Origin: Arthrobacter sp. AL12
Lineage (GTDB): Bacteria > Actinomycetota > Actinomycetes > Actinomycetales > Micrococcaceae
Reading direction: 5' to 3'
Assembly: GCF_029960645.1 (NCBI RefSeq)
Contig: NZ_JASBQY010000003.1
Location: 1 to 64,000 of the forward strand
DNA: 64,000 nt
How positions within the stretch are numbered: the stretch's first letter is position 1; every line of letters begins with the position of its first letter. The notes beneath the pieces are model-generated. The model was not told the origin of the DNA and did not search any database. It was given only the letters and a program-made list of their open reading frames with translations. Positions 9,329 through 16,673 of this stretch are shown in pieces. The translations under genes were made by a program, and so were the position numbers.

Positions 9329-10765
9329 GTGAGAGTACTGATCGTCGGAGCAGGTCCGGCCGGATCCACTGCCGCTTACTACCTGGCGCAGGCGGGCATC
9401 GATGTCACGGTGCTGGAGAAAACCAGCTTCCCCCGGGAGAAGGTCTGCGGCGACGGGCTCACCCCCCGCGCCGTCCGCGAGATCCAGAAGCTCGGCCTGC
9501 CGCACCCCGAAGCCGACGGGTGGCGCCGCAACAAGGGCCTGCGCCTGCTCGCCGGCGGCCGCAGCATCGAACTGCCCTGGCCCGAGGTCTCCGACTTCCC
9601 GCAGTACGGCCTGATCCGCACCCGCCTGGGCTTCGATGAGGAACTGGCCCGGCACGCCCAGTCCGCGGGTGCCGTCGTGCTGGAACGGCACAGCGTCACC
9701 GAGGCACTGCACGACGACGACGGCCGGGTCACCGGGGTCCGCGCCGCCCTGCTGGATGAGTCCGGCCGCAAGACGGGGGAGACCCGCGACTTTGCCGCCG
9801 ACGTCGTCCTCGCCGCGGACGGGAACTCCAGCCGCACCGCGGTGTCGCTGGGCATCCGGAAGCGCGACGACCGCCCGCTCGGCGTCGCCGTCCGCACCTA
9901 CTTCACCTCGCCGCGGCACGACGACGACTGGATGGAAGGCTGGCTGGAGCTCCCCGGCCGCGACGGCAAGCTGCTCCCCGGCTACGGCTGGGTGTTCGGC
10001 GTCGGCGACGGCACCTCCAACGTGGGCCTGGGCATCCTGAACTCCTCCAAGGAATTCGGCAAGCTGGACTACAAGCAGGTCCTGCGCGAATGGACCGCCG
10101 GCATGCCCGCCGAGTGGGGCTTCACCCCGAAGAATCAGGTCGGCGAGATCCGCGGCGCCGCGCTGCCGATGGGCTTCAACCGCACCCCGCACTACTCGCC
10201 GGGGCTGCTGCTGCTCGGCGACGCCGGCGGCATGGTCTCCCCGTTCAACGGCGAGGGCATCTCCTATGCAATGGAGTCCGCCCGGTTCGCGGCCGAGTTC
10301 ATCATCGACGGCGCCGCCCGCTCGGCCTCCGCCGGCTGGAGCGAGGCCGACGGCGACGCGCACCTTTCGCGGTACGCGGACTACGTGCGGGACCAGTGGG
10401 GTTCGCACTTCACTCTGGGCCGGGCCTTCGCGGCCCTGATCGGCAAGCCGGCCGTGATGAAACTGGCCCTCCGGACGGGCATGCCCATCCCTGTGCTGAT
10501 GCGGTTCGTGGTGCGGCTGCTGGCCAACCTGACCGATCCCGCGGCCAAGGGCTTCGAGGACCGCGTCATCCGGGTGCTGGAATCGCTGGTCCCGGCGACG
10601 TCCAACCAGGGCCAGTCCCGGGCGGACGCAGTCACCGCGGGCCCGGCGCAGACCGGCCCTGCCAACACCGACTCGGCCCGCGCCGGCGCCCCCAACACCA
10701 ACACCCCTGCGCACACCGACGCCAACTCCGCGGTTTCCGCAACAAAAGTTAGGGTTAACCCGTGA
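9329..10765 (+). CDS. menJ: geranylgeranyl reductase family flavoprotein (MenJ-like)
   Basis: A 478-residue FAD-dependent oxidoreductase of the geranylgeranyl reductase family. In mycobacteria the related MenJ saturates the beta-isoprene unit of menaquinone; the position between menG and a polyprenyl diphosphate synthase supports the same role here. The FAD-binding GAGPAGSTAAYYLA (residues 7-20) and EKTSFPREKVCGDGLTPRA are at the N-terminus, and the GDAGGMVSPFNGEGISYAME motif is near residue 297. The last 40 residues are a low-complexity Ala/Thr/Asn/Pro tail unlike the core. Its stop overlaps the GTG of the next gene (GTGA at 10762-10765), implying translational coupling. Confidence 0.85.
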   Translation: MRVLIVGAGPAGSTAAYYLAQAGIDVTVLEKTSFPREKVCGDGLTPRAVREIQKLGLPHPEADGWRRNKGLRLLAGGRSIELPWPEVSDFPQYGLIRTRLGFDEELARHAQSAGAVVLERHSVTEALHDDDGRVTGVRAALLDESGRKTGETRDFAADVVLAADGNSSRTAVSLGIRKRDDRPLGVAVRTYFTSPRHDDDWMEGWLELPGRDGKLLPGYGWVFGVGDGTSNVGLGILNSSKEFGKLDYKQVLREWTAGMPAEWGFTPKNQVGEIRGAALPMGFNRTPHYSPGLLLLGDAGGMVSPFNGEGISYAMESARFAAEFIIDGAARSASAGWSEADGDAHLSRYADYVRDQWGSHFTLGRAFAALIGKPAVMKLALRTGMPIPVLMRFVVRLLANLTDPAAKGFEDRVIRVLESLVPATSNQGQSRADAVTAGPAQTGPANTDSARAGAPNTNTPAHTDANSAVSATKVRVNP

Positions 10766-11862
10766 CCAACTCTGCTGACCAAAGCTGGACGCACGCCGGA
10801 CACGGCCTGCCGAGCTCCGAGCCCGACCTCAACACCACCGCGATCGCCACCGGATTGCAGCTGCCGGCCGGCTTTGCCGCGATCGCCGAGGACCCCGAAC
10901 TCGGACCCGCGATCACCACCAACCTGGCCCGGGTGGAGAAGAAGCTGCGCGAAGCCATCGCCAACTCCGATCCGCTGGCTGACGCGACGTCGCGGCACCT
11001 CGTGGAAGCCGGCGGCAAGCGCATCCGTCCCCTCTTGACGCTGCTCTGCGCCCACCTGGGTGACGCCTCCCGGCCCGCCGTGGTGCAGGCCGCCGTCGTC
11101 GTCGAACTGACCCACCTGGCGACGCTCTATCACGACGACGTGATGGACTCCGCGCCGTTCCGCCGCGGCGCCCCCACGGCGCACGAGGTCTGGGGCAACT
11201 CCGTCGCGGTCCTGACCGGCGACCTGATCTTTGCCCGCGCCTCCATTCTGGTCTCCGAACTCGGTTCGCGCGCGCTCGGCATCCAGGCCCGCACCTTTGA
11301 GCGGCTCTGCCTGGGCCAGCTGCACGAGACCGTGGGCCCGCGCCCGGACGAGGACCCGGTGGAGCACTACCTCTCGGTCATCGCGGACAAGACCGGCTCG
11401 CTCGTGGCGGCCTCCGGGCAGCTCGGCGCGATCTTCTCCGGCGCCGACGAATCCTACGAACCCATGCTGGTCGAGTACGGCGAGAAGGTGGGCGTGGCCT
11501 TCCAGCTCGCCGACGACGTCATCGACGTCACCGGGGTCAAGGTCAAGTCCGGCAAGTCCCCGGGCACCGACCTGCGCGAAGGCGTGCCGACGCTGCCCGT
11601 GCTGCTGCTGCGCAAGAAGGCCGACGACGGCGACCAGTCCGCCGTCGAACTGCTGAAGCTCATCGACGGCGACCTCAGCTCCGACGAGGCCCTCACCGCC
11701 GCCGTCGCCGGCCTGCGGGAGCACCCCGTGACGGCGGAATCCTGGGTGGTGGCCCGGGCCTGGGCCAACGAGGCGATTGCCGCCCTCGCACCGCTGCCCG
11801 AGGGTGTCGTGAAAGACTCGCTGACCAACTTCGCGCTGGCCGTGGTGGACCGCGCCAGCTGA
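10762..11862 (+). CDS. polyprenyl diphosphate synthase (trans, menaquinone side chain)
   Basis: Trans-polyprenyl diphosphate synthase of 366 residues, probably making the isoprenoid tail of menaquinone. First Asp-rich motif HDDVMD near residue 123 (in THLATLYHDDVMDSAPFRRG), second motif ADDVIDVTG near residue 248, plus GGKRIRPLL and GEKVGVAFQ. Family members act in the cytoplasm on allylic diphosphates and isopentenyl diphosphate; chain length cannot be deduced. An N-terminal extension of about 45 residues precedes the catalytic fold. Start GTG 10762 overlaps the upstream stop. The last codons (AVVDRAS, stop) lie inside a sequence that is repeated twice more downstream. Confidence 0.9.
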   Translation: MTNSADQSWTHAGHGLPSSEPDLNTTAIATGLQLPAGFAAIAEDPELGPAITTNLARVEKKLREAIANSDPLADATSRHLVEAGGKRIRPLLTLLCAHLGDASRPAVVQAAVVVELTHLATLYHDDVMDSAPFRRGAPTAHEVWGNSVAVLTGDLIFARASILVSELGSRALGIQARTFERLCLGQLHETVGPRPDEDPVEHYLSVIADKTGSLVAASGQLGAIFSGADESYEPMLVEYGEKVGVAFQLADDVIDVTGVKVKSGKSPGTDLREGVPTLPVLLLRKKADDGDQSAVELLKLIDGDLSSDEALTAAVAGLREHPVTAESWVVARAWANEAIAALAPLPEGVVKDSLTNFALAVVDRAS

Positions 11863-12210
11863 GTTTTTTGGTTTCGACTCCAGGGGTTGCCTGTCGGGCG
11901 CTGCGCCGGCCGTGGTGGACCGCGCCAGCTGAGTTTTTGGTTTCGGCTGCAGGGGTTGCCTGTCGGGCGCTGCGCCGGCCGGTTTCGCCTTCGGCTGGGC
12001 TGCCCGACGACCGGTTCGCCTTGGGAGGCTTCGCCTTCGGAGGGGCTGCCTGTCGGGCGCCGCGCCGGCCGTGGTGGACCGCGCCAGCTGAGTTTTTGGT
12101 TTCGGCTCCAGGGATTGCCTGTCGGGCGCTGCGCCGGCAGGTTTCGCCTTCGGCTGGGCTGCCCGACGACCGGTTCGCCTTGGGAGGCTTCGCCTTCGGA
12201 GGGGCTGCCT
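11841..12210. repeat. tandem repeats copied from the 3' end of the prenyl synthase gene
   Basis: The end of the preceding gene plus its stop codon and following T-run (CGTGGTGGACCGCGCCAGCT, then GAGTTTTT) recurs at 11911 and 12070. The first interval is 70 bp and the second 159 bp. The unit beginning at 11911 extends with TTTCGCCTTCGGCTGGGCTG and CCGACGACCGGTTCGCC, and the unit at 12070 repeats this almost exactly to about 12210. Short reading frames through the array are by-products of the repeat and are not called as genes. Confidence 0.9.
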
Positions 12211-12273
12211 GAAGACTGGTTCGCCGGATGGTTTCGCCATGGTTTCCCCTGTTGGGTGCTCCAGCTTAAACGG

Positions 12274-12330
12274 AATGGCCCCGGTTCCTGCAACGTTTCG
12301 AGTCATCCGTTGCGTCGAACCGGGGCCATT
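12274..12330. terminator. strong hairpin, probable terminator
   Basis: Arms AATGGCCCCGGTTC (12274-12287) and GAACCGGGGCCATT (12317-12330) are perfectly complementary over 14 bp, with a second inner stem GCAACG/CGTTGC. A short T-containing run (TTTCT) follows on the plus strand. It is well placed to end transcription of the menG operon beyond the repeat array. Confidence 0.65.
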
Positions 12331-12385
12331 TCTCCGTTCGCATCAGATCCACCGGAGGCATTTGGTGAACCCATGAACGAGCATA

Positions 12386-12423
12386 TGACAGAATTGTCAC
12401 ACTGTCTATGGTGCTTGTAAATT
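12386..12423 (+). promoter_or_regulatory. promoter-like sequence with small dyad
   Basis: TTGTCA (12394-12399) is followed after 16-18 bp by TGTAAA/TAAATT (12416-12423), an unusually A+T-rich match to a housekeeping promoter in this genome. A dyad TGACA-GAAT-TGTCA (12386-12399) overlaps the -35 box. It points right, but the next 500 bp hold no recognisable gene. Confidence 0.4.
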
Positions 12424-12943
12424 AATTGTCACAAGATTCTCGGCAGGCTCCTGGGCCTCCCCTTGCGGGCCTCCATTGGTCTGCGAGGGACTCCGCAGAT
12501 GCGGCCAAGCATTGCAGGGGCACTTTCAGCCGCCGCAAGCCCTTCCTCGGCATATTCCTCAGCATCGCGTGTGAAAATGCCCCTCGACCGCGCCTGGTTG
12601 TTGCCCGCACGAAGGCCAATCCCCGGCCCATTCGCTCGCCGTCTGCCGGCTCATCCTGCCGGCTCATCCTGCGGCTTCCGGTGTTGAAAGCCTCGTGGCC
12701 GTGGGTTCTCTGACCTGGCCCGGGGGTTGTTTAGCCGCAAGGTTATCGAGGTTGCCTCGCAGGGGTCGGGCGTGGAAGCAGCGGCGCGGGGGCACTGTGC
12801 GGCGGTTTGGGTAGTTCGCAAGCTGAATTCCCGGCGTATCCGTGTGAAAGTGCCCCACGGCCGCCCGGGGTTGTCTGTCCGGGGTTATCCACATAGCGCT
12901 GCCGGGGCGGCTCGAAGTGCCGAATGCAGGGCACATTGGCGGA
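12424..12943. other. gene-free stretch with two imperfect inverted repeats
   Basis: No supported gene. Two inverted repeats built on a GGGGCACTTT-like core are present: GGGGCACTTTCA at 12517-12528 with TGAAAATGCCCC at 12572-12583, and GGGGGCACTGTG near 12788-12799 with GTGAAAGTGCCCC ending near 12856. The same core recurs at 13.9, 14.3 and 36.6 kb. Small frames through this stretch look like shadow translations. Confidence 0.5.
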
Positions 12944-13780
12944 ATGAACCTAACGACGTATCTTGCTTCACGAAGCGGAACGGCCACCGCCGCTGACATT
13001 GCCCGGGCCGGATTCAGCCGACACCGGATATCCGCAGCCGTGGCGGACGGCACCATAGTGCGGATCCACCGCGGTCAATACGGACTGCCGCAGGATTCCA
13101 GCGCATACCGGGCCGCGCGCGAATTGAAGGGGCGGCTGACGTGCCTGTCGGCCGCTCCGGCTTACGGGTTGTGGACGTTGGTGCCGGCCGGGTCCATGCA
13201 CTTGATTCTTGGGCATCGGGCAGCGCTGCCCGGGTCCGTGGCGCATGGCCGCTGCCGGCATCCCAAGCATCCGTGGCTACCCGTGGCCGGACTCGCTGAT
13301 GTCCTGATTCACGCGCTTCACTGTCTGCCGGAATTGGAAGCCCTTGTGATGGTTCAGTGTGCGGTGGGCCGTGGGGACATCAGCCTGGCCTTCCTCCGCG
13401 GCAAGTTGAGGGGCAACCGCAACGGCCGCGCCAGATCGGTACTTGACATGGTTATTCCCCGGGCCGATTCGCTGCTGGAAGTTCTGGCCAACACCGCCTT
13501 CCATCGGGCCGGTCTGCGTGTTCGACGGCATGTGGAGATCCCCGGGGTGGGCGAGGTGGACTTCCTCCTTGAAGGCATTCTCGTGGTGGAAACGGACGGC
13601 GAATCGCATTTGCAGCCACGGCAGGTGAAGAAGGACCGTGTACGGAACAACGCGACCATGGTCGCAGGTTTCCTGTTCCTCAGGTTCGGCTACGACTTCG
13701 TGGTGCATCACCCCGAGCGGATGATGGCGCAGGTTCTCGCGGTGCTGGAGCAGTGGCGTCGGGGCGCATTTCGGCCTTGA
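12944..13780 (+). CDS. AbiEi-type wHTH protein with DUF559 nuclease-like domain
   Basis: A 278-residue protein with two parts. The N-terminus (LASRSGTATAADIARAGFSR, then HRISAAVADGTIVRIHRGQY) matches the winged-helix start of AbiEi/type IV antitoxin-like proteins. The C-terminus has the DUF559/Vsr-like pattern SLLEVLANTAFHRAGLRVRR, EVDFLLEGILVVETDGESHL and a terminal RFGYDFVVHHPERMMAQV; the E..DFL..G.LVVE.DG residues fit a nuclease-type core. ATG 12944 has GGCGGA just upstream; a GTG at 12917 would add nine residues. No toxin gene (AbiEii-type nucleotidyltransferase) is adjacent, so it is an orphan. Its final codons lie inside a 162-bp direct repeat. Role unknown: a stand-alone regulator or nuclease is possible. 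Confidence 0.7.
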   Translation: MNLTTYLASRSGTATAADIARAGFSRHRISAAVADGTIVRIHRGQYGLPQDSSAYRAARELKGRLTCLSAAPAYGLWTLVPAGSMHLILGHRAALPGSVAHGRCRHPKHPWLPVAGLADVLIHALHCLPELEALVMVQCAVGRGDISLAFLRGKLRGNRNGRARSVLDMVIPRADSLLEVLANTAFHRAGLRVRRHVEIPGVGEVDFLLEGILVVETDGESHLQPRQVKKDRVRNNATMVAGFLFLRFGYDFVVHHPERMMAQVLAVLEQWRRGAFRP

Positions 13781-13923
13781 AGGTGGGTTTCTGGGAGCCG
13801 TCCAAGTGCGCGGGGTCTATTTTGGCAGTGAAGCCCCTGATGCGGCCGCCGTCGGGGGCTACTTTGAGGCAGTAAATCGGGATTTCCGGGCCCGCGGCGG
13901 CGTATCCGCTGCAAAGTGCCCCC
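13762..13923. repeat. 162-bp direct repeat, left copy
   Basis: Begins in the last codons of the AbiEi/DUF559 gene (GGGCGCATTTCGGCCTTGA) and runs to AAAGTGCCCCC at 13923. A close copy lies at 14189-14351. Both contain GTGGGTTTCTGGGAGCCGTC, GTCTATTTTGGCAGTGA, GGGGGCTACTTTGAGGCAGT and GATTTCCGGGCCCGCGGCGG. The two copies bracket a 53-bp tandem array exactly, without spare bases. Confidence 0.9.
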
Positions 13924-14188
13924 GGACCGCCGATGCCAACAAGAAAGCGGAGCGCGGGGCCAGGAACAGCGCCCCCGGACCGCCGATGCCAACAAGGAAG
14001 CGGAGCGCGGGGCCGGGAACAGCGCCCCCGAACCGCCGATGCCAACAAGAAAGCGGAGCGCGGGGCCAGGAACAGCGCCCCCGGACCGCCGATGCCAACA
14101 AGGAAGCGGAGCGCGGGGCCGGGAACAGCGCCCCCGAACCGCCGATGCCAACAAGGAAGCGGAGCGCGGGGCCAGGAACAGCGCCCCC
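13924..14188. repeat. tandem array, five units of 53 bp
   Basis: Five head-to-tail units start at 13924, 13977, 14030, 14083 and 14136. Each reads G(G/A)ACCGCCGATGCCAACAAG, then (A/G)AAGCGGAGCGCGGGGCC, then (A/G)GGAACAGCGCCCCC. Variants at three positions roughly alternate between units, suggesting growth by dimers. The period is not a multiple of three, so frames rotate and the long open frames crossing it are artefacts. Confidence 0.95.
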
Positions 14189-14351
14189 GGGCGCGTTTCA
14201 GCCCTGAAGGTGGGTTTCTGGGAGCCGTCCAAGTGCTCGGAGTCTATTTTGGCAGTGACGCCCCCGACGCGGCCGCCGTCGGGGGCTACTTTGAGGCAGT
14301 AAATGGGGATTTCCGGGCCCGCGGCGGGTGTATCGGTTGCAAAGTGCCCCC
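14189..14351. repeat. 163-bp direct repeat, right copy
   Basis: Near-identical to 13762-13923 with scattered substitutions (for example GGGCGCGTTTCAGCCCTGAA against GGGCGCATTTCGGCCTTGAA). It carries a copy of the terminal codons of the upstream gene. The remainder up to 14473 is G-rich sequence without a supported gene. Confidence 0.9.
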
Positions 14352-14473
14352 GGAGCGCAGATGCCCGAATGTGCCGATGCCTTGGGGTGAAAGCAGGTGG
14401 CCAGGGGGCCGCGGCCGGGGGAGGCCGCTGGCCAGGGGTGGGTGACGGTGGCCGGCCCGGAAGCTGGAGGGGT

Positions 14474-14902
14474 TTAGTCCTCGTCCTCGTCGTTGAAAGC
14501 CCACTCGAACATGTCGAAGACGAACTCGGAGAACGTGCCCTCTTCGCTCTTCCACTGGCCGCGGGCGTTGTTGCGGCGGTACACGATCGGGTCCGGGACG
14601 CTGAGGTCGCCGACCCGGAAGCCCCAGGTGAACTGTTCTTCCTCGTCCTCGAGGAACATGAGGAAGCCTTCGTCATCCACTTCGAGCTCTTCGGGGTCCC
14701 AGAAGTAGTGGTAAGCCTCCATCATGTCCTCGCAGCCGCCGACCGCGAGGTAGAACTCGCGCAACACCAGCGGCACCTGGAACTGATGTTCGTCGAGGGC
14801 CGCATCCAGCTCGTCGGCCGGGAGGCCATCCTCTTCCTGCCATTCGTCCTCGAGATACTTCGGAACAAGCGCGCGGAACTTCTCGAGGAACATGTCAGTC
14901 AT
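14474..14902 (-). CDS. SUKH (SMI1/KNR4)-like acidic protein
   Basis: A 142-residue, very acidic cytoplasmic protein. The pattern FLEKFRALVPKYLEDEW, ELDAALDEHQFQVPLVLREF, YLAVGGCEDMMEAYHYFWDP, FLMFLEDEEEQFTWGFRVGD and a C-terminal FVFDMFEWAFNDEDED resembles the SUKH superfamily, which includes many immunity proteins of polymorphic toxin systems and general adaptor-like proteins. No toxin gene is beside it. ATG 14902 is chosen because it leads directly into MTDMFLEKF; the frame is open farther upstream, but that stretch overlaps the preceding gene. It follows the TRIC channel gene by 14 bp and is probably co-transcribed. Family assignment is by pattern only. Confidence 0.55.
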   Translation of the reverse strand: MTDMFLEKFRALVPKYLEDEWQEEDGLPADELDAALDEHQFQVPLVLREFYLAVGGCEDMMEAYHYFWDPEELEVDDEGFLMFLEDEEEQFTWGFRVGDLSVPDPIVYRRNNARGQWKSEEGTFSEFVFDMFEWAFNDEDED

Positions 14903-14916
14903 GGTTCTTATCCTAG

Positions 14917-15588
14917 CTAATCCTTGGGCCCGCCATCCGCCGCATTCAGGCCAAGCCGGTGCCAGCCACGGACCGCCAGCGGAACGTACCACTTCCGCCG
15001 CCAGGCCGTGACGCGGAAGGCGAAAACGACGGCGGCCACGGCACCTGCGGTGAACGCGTTGAAGGTGCCGGTGACGGACAGGGCCATGGTCAGGAATGCC
15101 CCCGCAAACGCCGGGAGCGCGTAGATATCCTTGGGGTCGAACAGCTGTGGCACCTCATTGGCGGTGATGTCGCGCAGCAGGCCCCCGCCCACCGCCGTCG
15201 TGACCCCCAGCAGCACCGCCGCGATCGGGTTCATCCCGGCGTCCATGGCTTTGAGGGTGCCGGTGATGCAGAAGAGCGCCAGCCCGCCGGCGTCGAACAG
15301 GATGAGCAGCGAGGTGTAGCGCTGGACGCTGGAGAACAGGAAGTACACCAGCACCGCGGCGAGCAGCGGCGGCGCCAGGTAGGCCGGGTTGGTGAAGGCC
15401 GTTGGCGGGCCGGCGTTGATGATGATGTCGCGGATGACGCCGCCGCCCAGGCTCACCACCGAGGCCAGGAGCAGGGAGCCGACGATGTCGAACTGCTTCC
15501 GTGCCGCGAGCAGGGACCCGGAGACCGCGAAGAAGAAGACCCCGGCCAGGTCCAGCCAGAGCAGGACAACGCTGAAGGAAAAAGTCAT
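14917..15588 (-). CDS. TRIC-type cation channel family protein (UPF0126)
   Basis: A 223-residue membrane protein with about seven helices and an internal duplication, each half carrying the glycine-rich hallmark: GGGVIRDI in the first half and GGGLLRDI in the second. Bacterial TRIC channels form trimers and conduct monovalent cations; the physiological role is unsettled. It starts with MTFSFSVVLLWLDLAGVFFF and ends in a basic cytoplasmic tail. The gene lies first in a two-gene unit with the SUKH-like gene and is divergent from cbiX. Confidence 0.88.
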   Translation of the reverse strand: MTFSFSVVLLWLDLAGVFFFAVSGSLLAARKQFDIVGSLLLASVVSLGGGVIRDIIINAGPPTAFTNPAYLAPPLLAAVLVYFLFSSVQRYTSLLILFDAGGLALFCITGTLKAMDAGMNPIAAVLLGVTTAVGGGLLRDITANEVPQLFDPKDIYALPAFAGAFLTMALSVTGTFNAFTAGAVAAVVFAFRVTAWRRKWYVPLAVRGWHRLGLNAADGGPKD

Positions 15589-15650
15589 GGAGGGTCCCGG
15601 TGGGATAGCGAGGGGGCGGATGGGGCGGGTCCAAGGTTACGCTAACGGCT

Positions 15651-16388
15651 ATGAATAGCCCCATCCTGATCGCCTGCGCCCACGGCACCTCGAGCACCGA
15701 GGGTGCCGCCGAAGTCAACGCCCTCCGGGCCGGGATCGCCGCGCTGCGGCCCGGGCTCGACGTCCGCGAGGCCTACGTCGACGTCCAGGACCCCGAGCTG
15801 CCGGCCGTCGTGGCGGGCCTGCCGGCGGGGGAGACCGCCGTCGTCGTCCCGCTGCTGCTCAGCGTCGGGTATCACGTCAAGGTCGACATCGCCCGGGCCG
15901 TCAAGAGCCGCCCGGACACCCGCGCCGCCGCCCCGCTGGGACCGGACCCGCGGCTCGCGGCGCTGCTGGACGTCCGGCTCCGGGAGGCCGGGGTGACCGA
16001 CAACGACGCCGTGATCCTCGCCGCTGCAGGGTCCTCCGATCCCACCGCCGCGCAGAATGTCGAGGTCCTCACCGAGCAGCTGCGGGCGCTGCGGTCCAAC
16101 CGGATCGTGGCCGCGTACGGCGCGTCCGCGAAGCCGTCGGTGCCCGAGGCCGTCGCCATGCTCCGCGAGGAGGCCGCCGGCGGCGCCGGCGCGGGGGAGT
16201 CGGCCGGGGCTGTGGACCTGGGCGGCCGGGTGGTCATCGCCGCCTACCTGCTGGCACCTGGCTTCTTCCACGACCAGCTCGGCAAAGCCGGCGCGGACCT
16301 CGTCACGGCGGCGCTGCTGCCCTCGCCGGTGCTCGCCGAAATCGCACTGGAACGCTACGACGCCGCCCTCGCCGAGGCCGGCGCCTGA
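15651..16388 (+). CDS. cbiX: sirohydrochlorin chelatase (CbiX/SirB family)
   Basis: A 245-residue chelatase expected to insert Fe(2+) into sirohydrochlorin to give siroheme, the cofactor of the sulfite reductase encoded just downstream. It shows two tandem CbiX-type halves: an N-terminal LIACAHGTSS motif with the metal-binding His and VVVPLLLSVGYHVKVDI, and a second-half LAAAGSSDPTAAQNVE and YLLAPGFFHDQL. The region between AMLREEA and GGRVVIAAYLL is an Ala/Gly-rich insertion. Siroheme precursor synthesis is supplied by the fusion gene at 36.9 kb. The last codons GGC GCC TGA begin a 12-bp tandem repeat that extends past the stop. Confidence 0.88.
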   Translation: MNSPILIACAHGTSSTEGAAEVNALRAGIAALRPGLDVREAYVDVQDPELPAVVAGLPAGETAVVVPLLLSVGYHVKVDIARAVKSRPDTRAAAPLGPDPRLAALLDVRLREAGVTDNDAVILAAAGSSDPTAAQNVEVLTEQLRALRSNRIVAAYGASAKPSVPEAVAMLREEAAGGAGAGESAGAVDLGGRVVIAAYLLAPGFFHDQLGKAGADLVTAALLPSPVLAEIALERYDAALAEAGA

Positions 16389-16439
16389 CCCGGCGCCTGA
16401 CCCGGCGCCTGACCCGGCGCCTGACCCGGCGCCTGACCC
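16380..16439. repeat. 12-bp tandem repeat carrying the cbiX stop codon
   Basis: Five exact copies of GGCGCCTGACCC starting at 16380, the first containing the final Gly-Ala codons and TGA stop of cbiX. Because the unit is 12 bp, every copy repeats an in-frame TGA. More degenerate GGCGCC/GACCC-type units continue to about 16520. Confidence 0.95.
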
Positions 16440-16595
16440 GCCAGACGACCCGCCGGCGCCCTCGCGGCCGGCGCCCGACCCGCCGGCGCCCTCGAGGCCG
16501 GCGCCTGACCCGTCAGGCGACCCGCCGCCGTCGGGCTCCCGCGGCGTCCCGCCCATGCACACCACCCGCGCCACTTCAAGGCCCGCCGACGCTTC

Positions 16596-16673
16596 GTGAC
16601 GATTTGTTGCCCTCGGTGACCCCGCGTTGCCGGACCTTTGTGACGGCATTACGGCCCGCCCTACAGTCGATCC
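16596..16673 (+). promoter_or_regulatory. leaderless sulfur-type promoter of sir
   Basis: -35 TTGTGA (16638-16643), 18-bp spacer, -10 TACAGT (16662-16667), then 6 nt to the sir ATG, so the transcript probably begins at or next to the start codon. Upstream lie GTGACG exactly 78 nt before the ATG and GTTGCCGGACC 48 nt before it. The same elements at identical distances precede the leader ORF of the sulfonate operon (32391) and the siroheme synthase (36773). Confidence 0.7.

Noticed and set aside
8621..10714. Long minus-strand open frame opposite menG and the reductase
   Set aside because: Gly/Val/Arg-rich shadow translation caused by high third-position G+C; the plus-strand genes are clearly real.
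11868..12420. Open frames through the repeat array after the prenyl synthase
   Set aside because: They translate the same DNA repeat in several frames and show no conserved protein pattern.
13924..14188. CRISPR-like array
   Set aside because: Units are contiguous with no variable spacers, so it is a plain tandem repeat.
13806..14445. Open frames across the 53-bp array
   Set aside because: The period is not a multiple of three and the same peptide appears in rotating frames; not a protein.
14474..14902. Immunity gene of a polymorphic toxin system
   Set aside because: SUKH-like pattern only; no toxin or secretion gene nearby, and it follows a TRIC gene in one unit.
16596..16673. SAM or other sulfur riboswitch upstream of sir
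   Set aside because: The -10 box is only 6 nt from the ATG, leaving no 5' UTR for an aptamer.
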